From: JBMOGA01 sp049318625
Lineage (GTDB): Bacteria > Pseudomonadota > Alphaproteobacteria > Rhizobiales > Hyphomicrobiaceae
Length of the DNA stretch: 48,228 nucleotides
Direction of reading: 5' to 3'
NCBI GenBank assembly: GCA_049318625.1
Contig: JBMOGA010000026.1
Span: 1 to 48,228, forward strand
Of this stretch, positions 25,371 to 32,359 are shown in pieces; the first letter of the stretch is position 1, and every line of letters starts with the position of its first letter. The notes beneath the pieces are model-generated. The model was not told the origin of the DNA. It worked only from the letters and a program-made list of their open reading frames with translations, and did no database searches. Position numbers and translations under genes: made by a program.

Positions 25371-25393
25371 GCCGGCCGCCCTACCCGGCCGGC
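25371..25393 (+). terminator. Perfect hairpin after the dpp-amidohydrolase operon
   Basis: GCCGGCCG (25371-25378) pairs with CGGCCGGC (25386-25393) around a seven-base loop, 38 bases after the amidohydrolase stop. There is no T run, but the stem is strong and lies between the operon and the CheY-like gene, so it probably ends or attenuates transcription. Confidence 0.45.
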
Positions 25394-25462
25394 GCTTACG
25401 GAATATTTACTGGACCGACCCAGGGTAACGGGCGATCTCCAGCATTGGCCGAGGATGCCGAC

Positions 25463-25879
25463 ATGCCCCACCGCTTCGCGGTCGACACTCTCCGCGTGCT
25501 CGCCGTCGAAGATCGGCCGATCATGCTCAAGATCATCCGAAAGCTGCTCTGCAACAGCGGGTTCCGGCATATCGACGAGGCCCTCAACGGCCGCAAGGCC
25601 CTGGAACTCCTCGAGCGACACCCCTATGACCTGATCCTGTCCGATTGGAACATGGACGAGCTGTCGGGCTTCGACCTCCTCAAGCGCGTACGCGCCAACC
25701 CCGTCAGCGCCACCACGCCCTTCATCCTGATCACCGCCGAGGCCAAGCCCGAGAACATTCTGGCCGCCCGCCAGGCGGGCGTCGATGGCTACCTCTTGAA
25801 GCCGTTCGGCGCCGACGCCCTGCGCGCCGCCATCGTCGACGCCCTGAGCAAGCGCCATCCCGACCGGGCCGTCGCCTAG
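25463..25879 (+). CDS. CheY-like single-domain response regulator
   Basis: The 138-residue protein is a receiver domain alone, with no output domain. The acidic pair is Glu16-Asp17 in LAVEDRP, the phosphoacceptor Asp61 is in ILSDWNM, the conserved Thr91 in LITAEA and Lys113 in YLLKPF. Such proteins pass phosphate between a histidine kinase and the flagellar motor or another target. The ATG at 25463 places the domain at the usual distance from the N-terminus; an upstream TTG at 25355 would add residues without similarity and overlap the hairpin. The PAS and chemoreceptor genes follow, so a role in chemotaxis or energy taxis is plausible, though no cheA or cheW is in the window. Confidence 0.8.
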   Translation: MPHRFAVDTLRVLAVEDRPIMLKIIRKLLCNSGFRHIDEALNGRKALELLERHPYDLILSDWNMDELSGFDLLKRVRANPVSATTPFILITAEAKPENILAARQAGVDGYLLKPFGADALRAAIVDALSKRHPDRAVA

Positions 25880-26232
25880 GCCGCAAGCCGACTCGTCCCA
25901 ATGTTCGCGGCTCGCTCACGGCCGCGGCACTCCGCATCCACACACAGCAATCGGCCGAACCCGGGCGTCCTCACGCCCCATCCGCCGTGGCCGGGTTCAT
26001 TGTCCGCCGTCGCCCGCGGCACCCTGGCGATGCGCGCAGGCCCCTCGCCCGCCACCGAAATTCCCCGAAAACACCTAAACGGAACACACCTCGCCCACGC
26101 ATGGGAGCGGGCGCATTTTGCTTTGGGTCAAAAACAGAAAAAGAAACACAAGTCGATCATTTTGCCGCATCCGGCAATTGCATTGTTTGTTCACCAAATC
26201 GGCCAAACATTCCGAAACCAAAGAGGTGTCGC
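25880..26232. other. 353-base intergenic region before the PAS-MCP genes
   Basis: No gene is supported. The right half is AT-rich compared with the surroundings (26120-26220), as expected of a promoter region, and contains an inverted repeat TTGCCG-CATC-CGGCAA listed separately. No -24/-12 element with correct spacing was found. Confidence 0.5.
26162..26177. repeat. Inverted repeat TTGCCG-N4-CGGCAA upstream of the PAS gene
   Basis: TTGCCG (26162-26167) and CGGCAA (26172-26177) are exact inverted copies with a four-base spacer, 56 bases before the PAS-protein ATG. The size and position fit an operator for a dimeric regulator. It also includes the sequence TGCCGCA seen upstream of the liv and dpp operons, which may be coincidence. 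Confidence 0.4.
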
Positions 26233-26820
26233 ATGAGCTTCATGTTTCGGCTGGGAAACTTTCGGACCACCACCGGTCCGATCCACCGGAAATTCATGAC
26301 CCACGTCCCGTTGACGGGCGTCGAGCGGACGTTTCCCGTCGACGACGTGATCGTGACGAAAACCGACCGCGCCGGCGTCATCACCTATGCCAACGACGTG
26401 TTCCTCGATGTCGCCGGCCTGACCGAGACCCAGGCCATCGGCGCACCGCACTCGATCATCCGCCATCCGGCCATGCCGCGCGCGGTCTTCAAGTTCCTGT
26501 GGGATCGCGTCGGTGCGGGTCACGAGGTGTTCGCCTACGTCGTCAACATGGCCTCCAACGGCGACCATTACTGGGTGTTCGCCCACGTCACGCCCACCTG
26601 TGGCCAGGACGGCCGGATCATCGGCTACCACTCCAACCGCCGCGTTCCCGACCGCGACGCCATCAAGGCCGTCGAACCCATCTACGCCGAGCTCAAAGGC
26701 ATCGAGGACCGCGCCCCCGACCGGGCCAGTGGCCTCGAGCAGTCCACCGCGGCCCTCGTCGCGTTCCTCACGCAGCGGAAAATCAGCTATGACGAGCTCA
26801 TCTTCTCTCTTTCGCGCTGA
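26233..26820 (+). CDS. Stand-alone PAS-domain protein (Aer-like sensor module)
   Basis: The 195-residue protein is essentially one PAS domain of the Aer type (about 28-140): FPVDDVIVTKTDRAGVITYA, then VFLDVAGLTETQAIGAPHSI and RHPAMPRAVFKFLWD, and NGDHYWVFAHVTP. A helical tail (145-195) ends in YDELIFSLSR. In Aer-type receptors this domain binds FAD or haem and reports redox state. Here no membrane segment or signalling domain is attached; the chemoreceptor starts inside the end of this gene, so the two products probably work as a pair. A similar two-gene layout is known to me from Rhodospirillales. The ATG at 26233 follows AAGAGGTG. Confidence 0.82.
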   Translation: MSFMFRLGNFRTTTGPIHRKFMTHVPLTGVERTFPVDDVIVTKTDRAGVITYANDVFLDVAGLTETQAIGAPHSIIRHPAMPRAVFKFLWDRVGAGHEVFAYVVNMASNGDHYWVFAHVTPTCGQDGRIIGYHSNRRVPDRDAIKAVEPIYAELKGIEDRAPDRASGLEQSTAALVAFLTQRKISYDELIFSLSR

Positions 26821-28111
26821 AGCCGCGCTCTGGGTCCTTCTGGCGCTCGTCGCCTCCGGAGCCGGACTGATGGCGCTGGCGGGAGACTGGCGCTCGGCCG
26901 GTGCGCTCGCGGTCTGCACGGCCGGCGCCGCGGCGGCCCTGCACGAACTGCGCCGCGCCCGGCGCAATCTCAAGCTCATCTGCTCCGTCATGGAGAAAGC
27001 GGCGAAGGGCGACCTCGAAGCCCGCATCGTGCTGCTGTCCGACAAGGGCGAGATCGCCCGCCTCGCCAAGGATGCCAACCGCCTGATCGACGTCACCGAC
27101 GCCTTCGTGCGCGAGACGGGTGCCACGCTGGCCCACGTCCGCGACGGCCAGTTCTACCGCCGCATCATCGAGCGCGGCATGGTCGGCAGCTTCGGCAAGA
27201 CGGCGAGCATCATGAACGAGGCGGTGTCCAAGATCCAGGCGCGCCTCGAGGATTTCGCCACCGTCGTCGGCGAATTCGAGACCACCGTCGCCGGCATCCG
27301 TTCGTCGCTCGGCAATGCGGTCGGCCAGTTGTCGGACTCGGCCGCGAGCCTTAGCGCCAACGCCCGCAAGAGCGAGGCCCGCTCGGGCTCGATCGGCGCC
27401 ACCGTGCGCGAAACCTCCGCCAGCGTGCTGACGGTGGCCGCCGCCTCCGAGCAGTTGAGCGCCTCCGCCCACGAGATCGCCGGTCGCGCCGCCCGCTCGC
27501 TCGCCATGGTCGAGGAGGCCAACCGGCACGTGGCCGAGACCCGCGCCATCGTGAACCGTCTCGGCGCCATCACCGGCATCACCGAAATGGTCGATTTCAT
27601 CGGCACCGTCGCCACCCAGACCAACCTGCTCGCGCTCAATGCCACGATCGAGTCGGCCCGCGCCGGCGAGGCGGGCCGCGGCTTTGCCGTGGTCGCCGCC
27701 GAGGTGAAGGGGCTGGCCGCCCAGACCGGCTCGGCCGCCGACCGCATCCGCGGCCGCATCAACGACTTCGAGGACTCGGTCCGCGTCTGCATCGCCGCCG
27801 TCGACAACATCGTGCGCACCACCGGCCAGCTCCTGGAGGCCTCGACCGCCATCTCGGCCGCCGCCGCCCAGCAGACCGAGGCGACGACCAAGGTCACGCA
27901 GACCATGATCCAGGTCTCGGACGGCACCGATCAGGTCTCGTCCAGCGCCACCGAAGTGACGGCCGCCGCCACCGACACCGGCCGCTCTGCCGCCGCAGTG
28001 GCCGCCGCCTCGGCGAACCTCGCCGAACAGAGCAAGCGCCTCGACCAGTCGGTGGCCGCCTTCATCGCCCGCGCCCGCGACGTCGCCGGCGCCACCAAGC
28101 AGGCCGCCTGA
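26789..28111 (+). CDS. Methyl-accepting chemotaxis protein
   Basis: The 440-residue chemoreceptor has two closely spaced membrane helices near the N-terminus (about 10-30 and 34-48) with almost no periplasmic domain. A HAMP-like linker follows (about 55-105), then a long signalling coiled coil. The hairpin tip is clear: TQTNLLALNATIESARAGEA, continuing GRGFAVVAAEVKGLA. Lacking an external sensor, it probably receives its input from the PAS protein encoded by the preceding gene. The two genes overlap by 32 bases in different frames. The ATG at 26789 is the first that precedes the membrane helices. It ends two bases before the convergent DUF2478 gene. Confidence 0.9.
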   Translation: MTSSSSLFRAEAALWVLLALVASGAGLMALAGDWRSAGALAVCTAGAAAALHELRRARRNLKLICSVMEKAAKGDLEARIVLLSDKGEIARLAKDANRLIDVTDAFVRETGATLAHVRDGQFYRRIIERGMVGSFGKTASIMNEAVSKIQARLEDFATVVGEFETTVAGIRSSLGNAVGQLSDSAASLSANARKSEARSGSIGATVRETSASVLTVAAASEQLSASAHEIAGRAARSLAMVEEANRHVAETRAIVNRLGAITGITEMVDFIGTVATQTNLLALNATIESARAGEAGRGFAVVAAEVKGLAAQTGSAADRIRGRINDFEDSVRVCIAAVDNIVRTTGQLLEASTAISAAAAQQTEATTKVTQTMIQVSDGTDQVSSSATEVTAAATDTGRSAAAVAAASANLAEQSKRLDQSVAAFIARARDVAGATKQAA

Positions 28112-28113
28112 CC

Positions 28114-28671
28114 TCAATCGGGTCCCGCATCTCCAGCGGCCGGCGCGAGCGCACCCCGGCGTACTGTTCCCCACCACGCCAGAACGGCGTCGAGGTCGAC
28201 CGCGATGCGCACGTCCATGCCGCCCGCGAACCGGTCCCACGCGGCGAGGTGATCGCGGCTCACCGCCACCAGCGCCGCGATGTCCCCCGCCAGCGCCGCC
28301 TCGATGGCCTGGCGAAAGCCGCGCCCCTCCACCTCGTGCTTGCCGAACCGGTTGACGACCAGCAGATCGGCGGCGCCACCGAGCGCGGCCGTCGCCAGCC
28401 CGACCACCTCTTCGAGCGCCACCGGATTGAGCCGGCACCCGGCCGCCTCGCGCCCGCGATCCTCCGAGATCTCGACCCGACGACCGCTGGCCAGATCCTC
28501 CAGAACCATGCTGCACCGGCAGCCGTCGTCCGCGACACCGTTGTGCTGGACCGCGCCGGCCAGCCGCACGCCCTGCCGGCGCAGCGCCTCGGCGGCCGCC
28601 AGCAGCATGAGGTCGGCCTCTCCGCCGTCTCCCGCCTCGTAAACGACCGCCGCCAGCCTCGGCTCTCTCAT
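28114..28671 (-). CDS. DUF2478 family protein
   Basis: The 185-residue protein shows the pattern of the DUF2478 family. The N-terminal LAAVVYEAGDGGEADLMLLA is followed by GVRLAGAVQHNG, a Cys-containing segment (CRCSMVLEDLASG) and a Gly-Cys-Arg-Leu motif (GCRLNPVALEEVVGLA). ADLLVVNRFGKHEVEGRGFR, resembling a nucleotide-binding Asn-Arg/Lys-x-Gly-Lys element, and a final WDRFAGG segment complete it. Some members are encoded with molybdate transport genes, but no such gene is in this window, so the role is unknown. The ATG at 28671 is where similarity begins; the frame extends further upstream without it. It faces the chemoreceptor gene end to end. Confidence 0.7.
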   Translation of the reverse strand: MREPRLAAVVYEAGDGGEADLMLLAAAEALRRQGVRLAGAVQHNGVADDGCRCSMVLEDLASGRRVEISEDRGREAAGCRLNPVALEEVVGLATAALGGAADLLVVNRFGKHEVEGRGFRQAIEAALAGDIAALVAVSRDHLAAWDRFAGGMDVRIAVDLDAVLAWWGTVRRGALAPAAGDAGPD

Positions 28672-28837
28672 CGTCTCAGCCGCCTGAACATCGAACGACC
28701 CGCCCCGCGTCCCCGCCATGCTCCGGCATCTGTCGCGGGCGGCCATGACGTCCATCAACCCGCGAACGCCGAACCATCCCTCGCACGTTAACCGAAAACC
28801 CGTGTGCCGAACCTGGAGAACGGCGCTTCTGCGCGGC

Positions 28838-28852
28838 TGGCACAATCGTTGC
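28838..28852 (+). promoter_or_regulatory. Sigma-54 (-24/-12) promoter-like sequence before a small unknown gene
   Basis: TGGCACAATCGTTGC matches the RpoN core TGGCAC-N5-TTGC exactly, with a pyrimidine in front and GG and GC ten bases apart. The predicted start near 28864 lies about 27 bases before the ATG at 28891, and a GAGGAAC ribosome binding site falls inside that leader. Confidence 0.6.
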
Positions 28853-28890
28853 GAAGTTTCTCGCAGCTGTCCCACCGAGGAACACCGGTC

Positions 28891-29133
28891 ATGGTCCTTC
28901 CCAACGAACTCCGCCAGCGCCTCCAGCAGATCATGGAGCAGGCCTCGCCCCTCGGCCGCGGGCGCCTCGAGACCATGATGCGCGACGTCACGCTGACCAC
29001 CGCCCAGCAGGTGATCGCCGAGCTCGAAGGCCGCATCGCCCGCGAACTGAAGACGGCGGCGCCGGGCTTTGCCAGCCCTAACACGCGTGTCGTTTCGGCA
29101 CGCAGCGTGCTGCCCGAGTTCAAGGCCGTCTGA
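28891..29133 (+). CDS. Small helical protein of unknown function
   Basis: The 80-residue protein is not recognised. Residues 1-55 look almost entirely helical and amphipathic (ELRQRLQQIMEQASPLGR, TTAQQVIAELEGRIARELK) and may form a coiled coil; the C-terminal 25 residues are Ser/Pro/Val-rich and probably extended. It has no signal peptide or membrane segment. The ATG at 28891 is preceded by GAGGAAC and, further up, by a close sigma-54 promoter match, which supports a real, conditionally expressed gene. The upstream neighbour DUF2478 is divergent. A flagellar or nitrogen-related role would fit the promoter type but is only a guess. Confidence 0.55.
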   Translation: MVLPNELRQRLQQIMEQASPLGRGRLETMMRDVTLTTAQQVIAELEGRIARELKTAAPGFASPNTRVVSARSVLPEFKAV

Positions 29134-29170
29134 CCCGCCACCACCTTTTCGCAAACGACGAGCCGGCTGT

Positions 29171-29213
29171 CCGATCGGCCATCGGCCCCCCATAATGCCC
29201 GGACCGATCGGTC
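29171..29213. repeat. Two CCGATCGG palindromes 33 bases apart
   Basis: CCGATCGG occurs at 29171-29178 and at 29204-29211, where it extends to the 12-base perfect palindrome GACCGATCGGTC (29202-29213). The spacing is about three helical turns, and the second copy ends nine bases before the ATG of the zinc-ribbon gene, with a CATAAT sequence between the two. This could be an operator pair overlapping a promoter. Confidence 0.35.
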
Positions 29214-29221
29214 AGGGCCCC

Positions 29222-29476
29222 ATGAGCTGGCACACCATTCCGAAGGACGACGCCTGGAAGCAGGTGACGCTGGCCAGTCTGGCGGCCGCCCACCAGCGCG
29301 TCTGGCTGCGCTGCAATGCCTGCGGCCATGAGTTGATCGCCGACCCCGCAGACTTCGCCGCCCGCCACGATCTGCCGCTGATCACGCCGCTGTTGCGCAT
29401 CGCCGCCGCGCTGCGTTGCACCGAGTGCGGCGAGCGCAAGGCCCACTGCTGGCCGGAACCCCCGGGCATCGCCTGA
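29222..29476 (+). CDS. Small zinc-ribbon protein of unknown function
   Basis: The 84-residue protein has two CxxC knuckles, CNACGHE near 33-39 and CTECGER near 69-75, spaced as in a zinc ribbon. Aromatic residues and Leu/Ile-rich helices lie between them (LITPLLRIAAALR). Proteins of this shape are common in Hyphomicrobiales, usually unstudied. No catalytic motif is present, so nucleic-acid or protein binding is most likely. The ATG at 29222 gives the compact domain; an in-frame ATG at 29195 would add nine residues. Confidence 0.6.
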   Translation: MSWHTIPKDDAWKQVTLASLAAAHQRVWLRCNACGHELIADPADFAARHDLPLITPLLRIAAALRCTECGERKAHCWPEPPGIA

Positions 29477-29585
29477 CCGCAGCCGGCCACCATGCCGAGC
29501 GCCATTTGATGAGCATCAACACGGCGAGCTGTAATCAGTTCAGATTTACAACATTGTGGAACAACTCTAAGGTAGCGCTAGTCCT

Positions 29586-29693
29586 ATGTCTCACTGTGCC
29601 CATGACCCGCAGCAGGCCACCCGCGCGCGCTGGAACGCCACAGACGACAACGGCGATCCCGTCTTGACCGGCGTTCAATCGGTTCCGCGGTAG
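29586..29693 (+). CDS. Possible 35-codon ORF resembling the start of the next gene
   Basis: ATG at 29586 opens a 35-codon frame beginning MSHCAHDPQQATRAR, ended by TAG at 29691. The next gene, in the same reading phase, begins VAQCDHDPLQAYARL: both share C-x-HDP-x-QA and a following Ala-Arg. This may be a duplicated and truncated 5' end, or a leader peptide, since it lies in an AT-rich upstream region. The ribosome binding site is weak. Confidence 0.25.
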   Translation: MSHCAHDPQQATRARWNATDDNGDPVLTGVQSVPR

Positions 29694-29804
29694 ATCCTCG
29701 CTTCCAAAATGGGCTTTTTTGGAATATGTTCCTTGCGTAATTGGACATAATTCCTGTCCGTTTTTCACTTGGTTGCATCCCCATCCGATAGAGGGAGTTG
29801 CCCC

Positions 29805-30191
29805 GTGGCCCAGTGTGATCACGACCCGCTACAAGCGTACGCGCGCCTGCTCATGCGCCGTTCGCTGCCACTGCTGCAGAACGAGCGCGTGCTGCCCTAT
29901 CCCCGTTCGGTTCTGGAAGGCGGCATGGAGAGCGTCATCCGCGCCTGCCGCACGAACAAGCAGGCCCTCTGCCTGCTCGCCGAGAACTTCTTCGCTCTGG
30001 CGGACTTCGTGGGCATGACCCTGGAGCAGGAGCAGGCCCTGCAGCGTTATCAGGACGTGGTCGATCGCAAGCTGGCCGTCGATCCCGTCGAATTCGAGCG
30101 CCTGGTCGGCATCATCGATCCGCTGCTCCAGCAGCACAGCGAACGGCTCAAGTCCTACCGGGATCGCTTCGTCGAGTTGACGGCGGCTTGA
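29805..30191 (+). CDS. Helical protein of unknown function
   Basis: The 128-residue product is not recognised. It is predicted to be all-helical and soluble, and acidic towards the C-terminus (FVGMTLEQEQALQRYQDVVD, DPVEFERLVGIIDPLLQQHS), with five Leu-rich helices. One Cys is near the N-terminus (VAQCDHDPLQ) and two more in the middle (ACRTNKQALCLL). The GTG at 29805 is favoured because AGAGGGAG lies eight bases upstream; a GTG at 29769 has no such site. The 300 bases before it are AT-rich and likely hold its promoter. A hairpin follows the stop. Confidence 0.5.
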   Translation: MAQCDHDPLQAYARLLMRRSLPLLQNERVLPYPRSVLEGGMESVIRACRTNKQALCLLAENFFALADFVGMTLEQEQALQRYQDVVDRKLAVDPVEFERLVGIIDPLLQQHSERLKSYRDRFVELTAA

Positions 30192-30196
30192 CCCCG

Positions 30197-30215
30197 CCGA
30201 CGGTATTCCCGTCGG
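30197..30215 (+). terminator. Hairpin after the unknown helical protein gene
   Basis: CCGACGG (30197-30203) pairs exactly with CCGTCGG (30209-30215) around a five-base loop (TATTC), six bases after the stop codon. There is no T run, so the termination strength is uncertain. Confidence 0.4.
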
Positions 30216-30292
30216 AAACGCAGGACAACGGCGCGGCGCCGTGACACCTTTCGAACGGATGCGAACCACGCGCCCCGATCGAAGGAAGAGCC

Positions 30293-30637
30293 ATGGAGAT
30301 TGCACTTGTCGTCGCAGTGATGGCGGCCCTCGGGTTCGCGATCTGGCTGCGCGCCTATGCCGGCGGCCGCCTCGCCGGCATGCGGGAAGCCACCGCCGAG
30401 CTGATGGACGGTATCGTCCCGGCATTCGACGACGTGGGCCGCGAACTGCCGGCGGAGGTCCGCACCGCGCTGGCCAAGCTCGAACGGGCGACCGGCAGCG
30501 CAGCGACAACCAGCGACCAAGCCGAGCAATACCGCGACCACCTGCGCCCGCTCGGCAAGGCGCTGGCCAACGCCTGCCTAGCGAAGGGGGCCGCCGCACG
30601 CGAGGCCAAAACGGCGGAGGGGCCGAAATCCCGATAG
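30293..30637 (+). CDS. Small membrane-anchored protein of unknown function
   Basis: The 114-residue protein begins with a single hydrophobic segment (EIALVVAVMAALGFAIWL, residues 2-19). An amphipathic helical domain (REATAELMDGIVPAFDDVGR, AALAKLERATGS) and a basic C-terminal tail follow. It is probably an N-terminal membrane anchor with a cytoplasmic domain rather than a cleaved signal, as no cleavage site follows. The ATG at 30293 has GGAAGAG upstream. No family is recognised. It converges on the paa thiolase gene, with 56 bases between. Confidence 0.5.
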   Translation: MEIALVVAVMAALGFAIWLRAYAGGRLAGMREATAELMDGIVPAFDDVGRELPAEVRTALAKLERATGSAATTSDQAEQYRDHLRPLGKALANACLAKGAAAREAKTAEGPKSR

Positions 30638-30693
30638 AGCGCCCATCGACCGCCACGGCGCCGACACGCTCTTTTGGATGAGCGGCGGGCGAG

Positions 30694-31896
30694 CTAGACG
30701 CGCTCGAGCAGCAGCGCGATGCCCTGGCCGACACCGATGCACATCGTGCACAGCGCCCGCCGGGCCTGCCGCTCCCGCAGTTCGATGGCGGCGGTCAGTG
30801 CCAGACGCGCGCCCGACATGCCGAGCGGGTGGCCGAGCGCGATGGCGCCACCGTTGGGATTGACGTGCCCGGCGTCATCGGCGAGTCCGAGTTGGCGCGT
30901 CACCGCCAGCGCCTGGGCCGCGAATGCCTCGTTGAGCTCGATGATGTCGATATCCGAGATCTTGAGCCCCAGCCGGTCGAGCAGCTTCTGTGAGGCCGGG
31001 GCCGGACCGATTCCCATGATCCGCGGCGGCACGCCGGCCGTCGCCATCGCCCCGATCCGCGCGAGCGGCGTGAGCCCGCACCGGTCCACGGCCGCGGCCG
31101 AAGCGACGAGCAGCGCGGCGGCGCCATCGTTGACACCCGAGGCGTTTCCGGCCGTCACCGATCCACCGGCCCGGAACGGCGTCGCAAGCGCCGCGAGCTT
31201 GTCCAGCGTGGTCGCGCGCGGATGCTCGTCCGTGTCGACCACGACCGCCGCGCCCTTGCGTTGCGGAATGGAGACCGGGGCGATTTCCTGCGCGAGCCGC
31301 CCTCTCGCCTGCGCCGCGAGCGCCCGCTGCTGGCTGCGCAACGCGAAGGCATCCTGATCCGCCCGCGCGATCCGGAAGTCCGCGGCCACGTTCTCCGCCG
31401 TCTCCGGCATCGAATCGACGCCGTAGCGCTCCTTCATCAGACGATTGACGAAGCGCCACCCGATCGTGGTGTCGAACACCTCGGCGGTGCGCGAGAAGGC
31501 CTCGGTCGCCTTGCCCATCACGAACGGCGCGCGGCTCATGCTCTCGACACCGCCGGCGACGATGAGATCGACCTCGCCGGCCTTGATGGCCCGCGCCGCC
31601 TGTCCGAGCGCATCGAGACCCGAGCCGCACAGCCGGTTGACGGTGACGCCCGAGACGGTCTCGGGCAAGCCCGCCAGCAGCGCCGCCATGCGCCCGACAT
31701 TGCGGTTGTCCTCGCCCGCCTGATTGGCGCACCCGAACACCACGTCGTCGATGGCGCCCGCCGGCACACCCGGCACCCGCTTCATCAGCTCGCGGATCGC
31801 ATGCGCCGCCAGATCGTCGGGCCGCACGCCGGACAGCGCGCCGCCGTAGCGGCCGATCGGCGTCCGCACGCCGGCACAGAGGAAGGCATCTCCCAC
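30694..31896 (-). CDS. paaJ: 3-oxoadipyl-CoA / 3-oxo-dehydrosuberyl-CoA thiolase
   Basis: This acyl-CoA thiolase of 400 residues performs the final cleavage of beta-ketoadipyl-CoA to succinyl-CoA and acetyl-CoA, and in phenylacetate breakdown also the earlier C2 release. The nucleophile Cys90 is in TVNRLCGSG, His356 in GGAIALGHPLGMSG and the proton-donor Cys386 in CTMCIGVGQG. The GCANQAGEDNRNVGRMAALL segment is typical of the PcaF/PaaJ subgroup rather than of biosynthetic thiolases. It lies four bases after paaI in the leftward cluster paaG-paaI-paaJ, which favours the Paa role over the protocatechuate (PcaF) role; the two cannot be separated by sequence alone. Confidence 0.85.
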   Translation of the reverse strand: MGDAFLCAGVRTPIGRYGGALSGVRPDDLAAHAIRELMKRVPGVPAGAIDDVVFGCANQAGEDNRNVGRMAALLAGLPETVSGVTVNRLCGSGLDALGQAARAIKAGEVDLIVAGGVESMSRAPFVMGKATEAFSRTAEVFDTTIGWRFVNRLMKERYGVDSMPETAENVAADFRIARADQDAFALRSQQRALAAQARGRLAQEIAPVSIPQRKGAAVVVDTDEHPRATTLDKLAALATPFRAGGSVTAGNASGVNDGAAALLVASAAAVDRCGLTPLARIGAMATAGVPPRIMGIGPAPASQKLLDRLGLKISDIDIIELNEAFAAQALAVTRQLGLADDAGHVNPNGGAIALGHPLGMSGARLALTAAIELRERQARRALCTMCIGVGQGIALLLERV

Positions 31897-31900
31897 GGGT

Positions 31901-32359
31901 CTACTCCTGTCGTCTGGGCGGCAGCAGCGTGCCGTCGATGGTCCGCGAGTTGCCGCGAAACTCGGCGATCACAGTGCCATCCTCGCGCGCAACCGTCACG
32001 TCGTAGATGCCGCTGCGGCCGCTGCGGCTGCGCTCGACCGCCGTTGCCACCAGCCGCTCGCCGAGCTTGCCCGCGCGCAGGAACGTCACCGCGCAGTGCT
32101 GCGCGACCGTCCGCTGATCGTAGGTGTTGCAGGCGAACGCGAAGGCGCTGTCGGCGAGCGTGAAAATGAAGCCGCCATGGCAGAGCCCGTGGCCGTTCAC
32201 CATGACGTCGGTGATCTGCATCGCCACGACGGCGCGCCCCCGGCCGACCTCCAGCAGCGCCATCCCGAGCCCCCGGGACGCCCGGTCCTCGGCCCACATC
32301 GCATCCGCGCACGCCCGCGCCAGCGCTTCGCCGTTCATGCCCGCCGCCGTCCCGCTCAC
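31901..32359 (-). CDS. paaI: Phenylacetate-pathway thioesterase PaaI
   Basis: This hotdog-fold acyl-CoA thioesterase of 152 residues releases CoA from hydroxylated phenylacetyl-CoA and related dead-end products. The diagnostic block VNGHGLCHGGFIFTLADSAF, followed by AFACNTY, closely matches PaaI, and the GKLGERLVATAVERSRSGRSGIYDV strand pattern also fits. The GTG at 32359 overlaps the paaG stop by four bases (GTGA); an in-frame ATG at 32338 would give a length nearer to that of other PaaI proteins and is an alternative start. It is the middle gene of the paa trio. Confidence 0.88.
   Translation of the reverse strand: MSGTAAGMNGEALARACADAMWAEDRASRGLGMALLEVGRGRAVVAMQITDVMVNGHGLCHGGFIFTLADSAFAFACNTYDQRTVAQHCAVTFLRAGKLGERLVATAVERSRSGRSGIYDVTVAREDGTVIAEFRGNSRTIDGTLLPPRRQE

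Noticed and set aside
26789..26820. A frameshift splitting a single Aer-like receptor
   Set aside because: The PAS protein ends in a natural C-terminal segment (YDELIFSLSR), and the receptor has its own ATG just before its membrane helices. The split layout is known in related bacteria.
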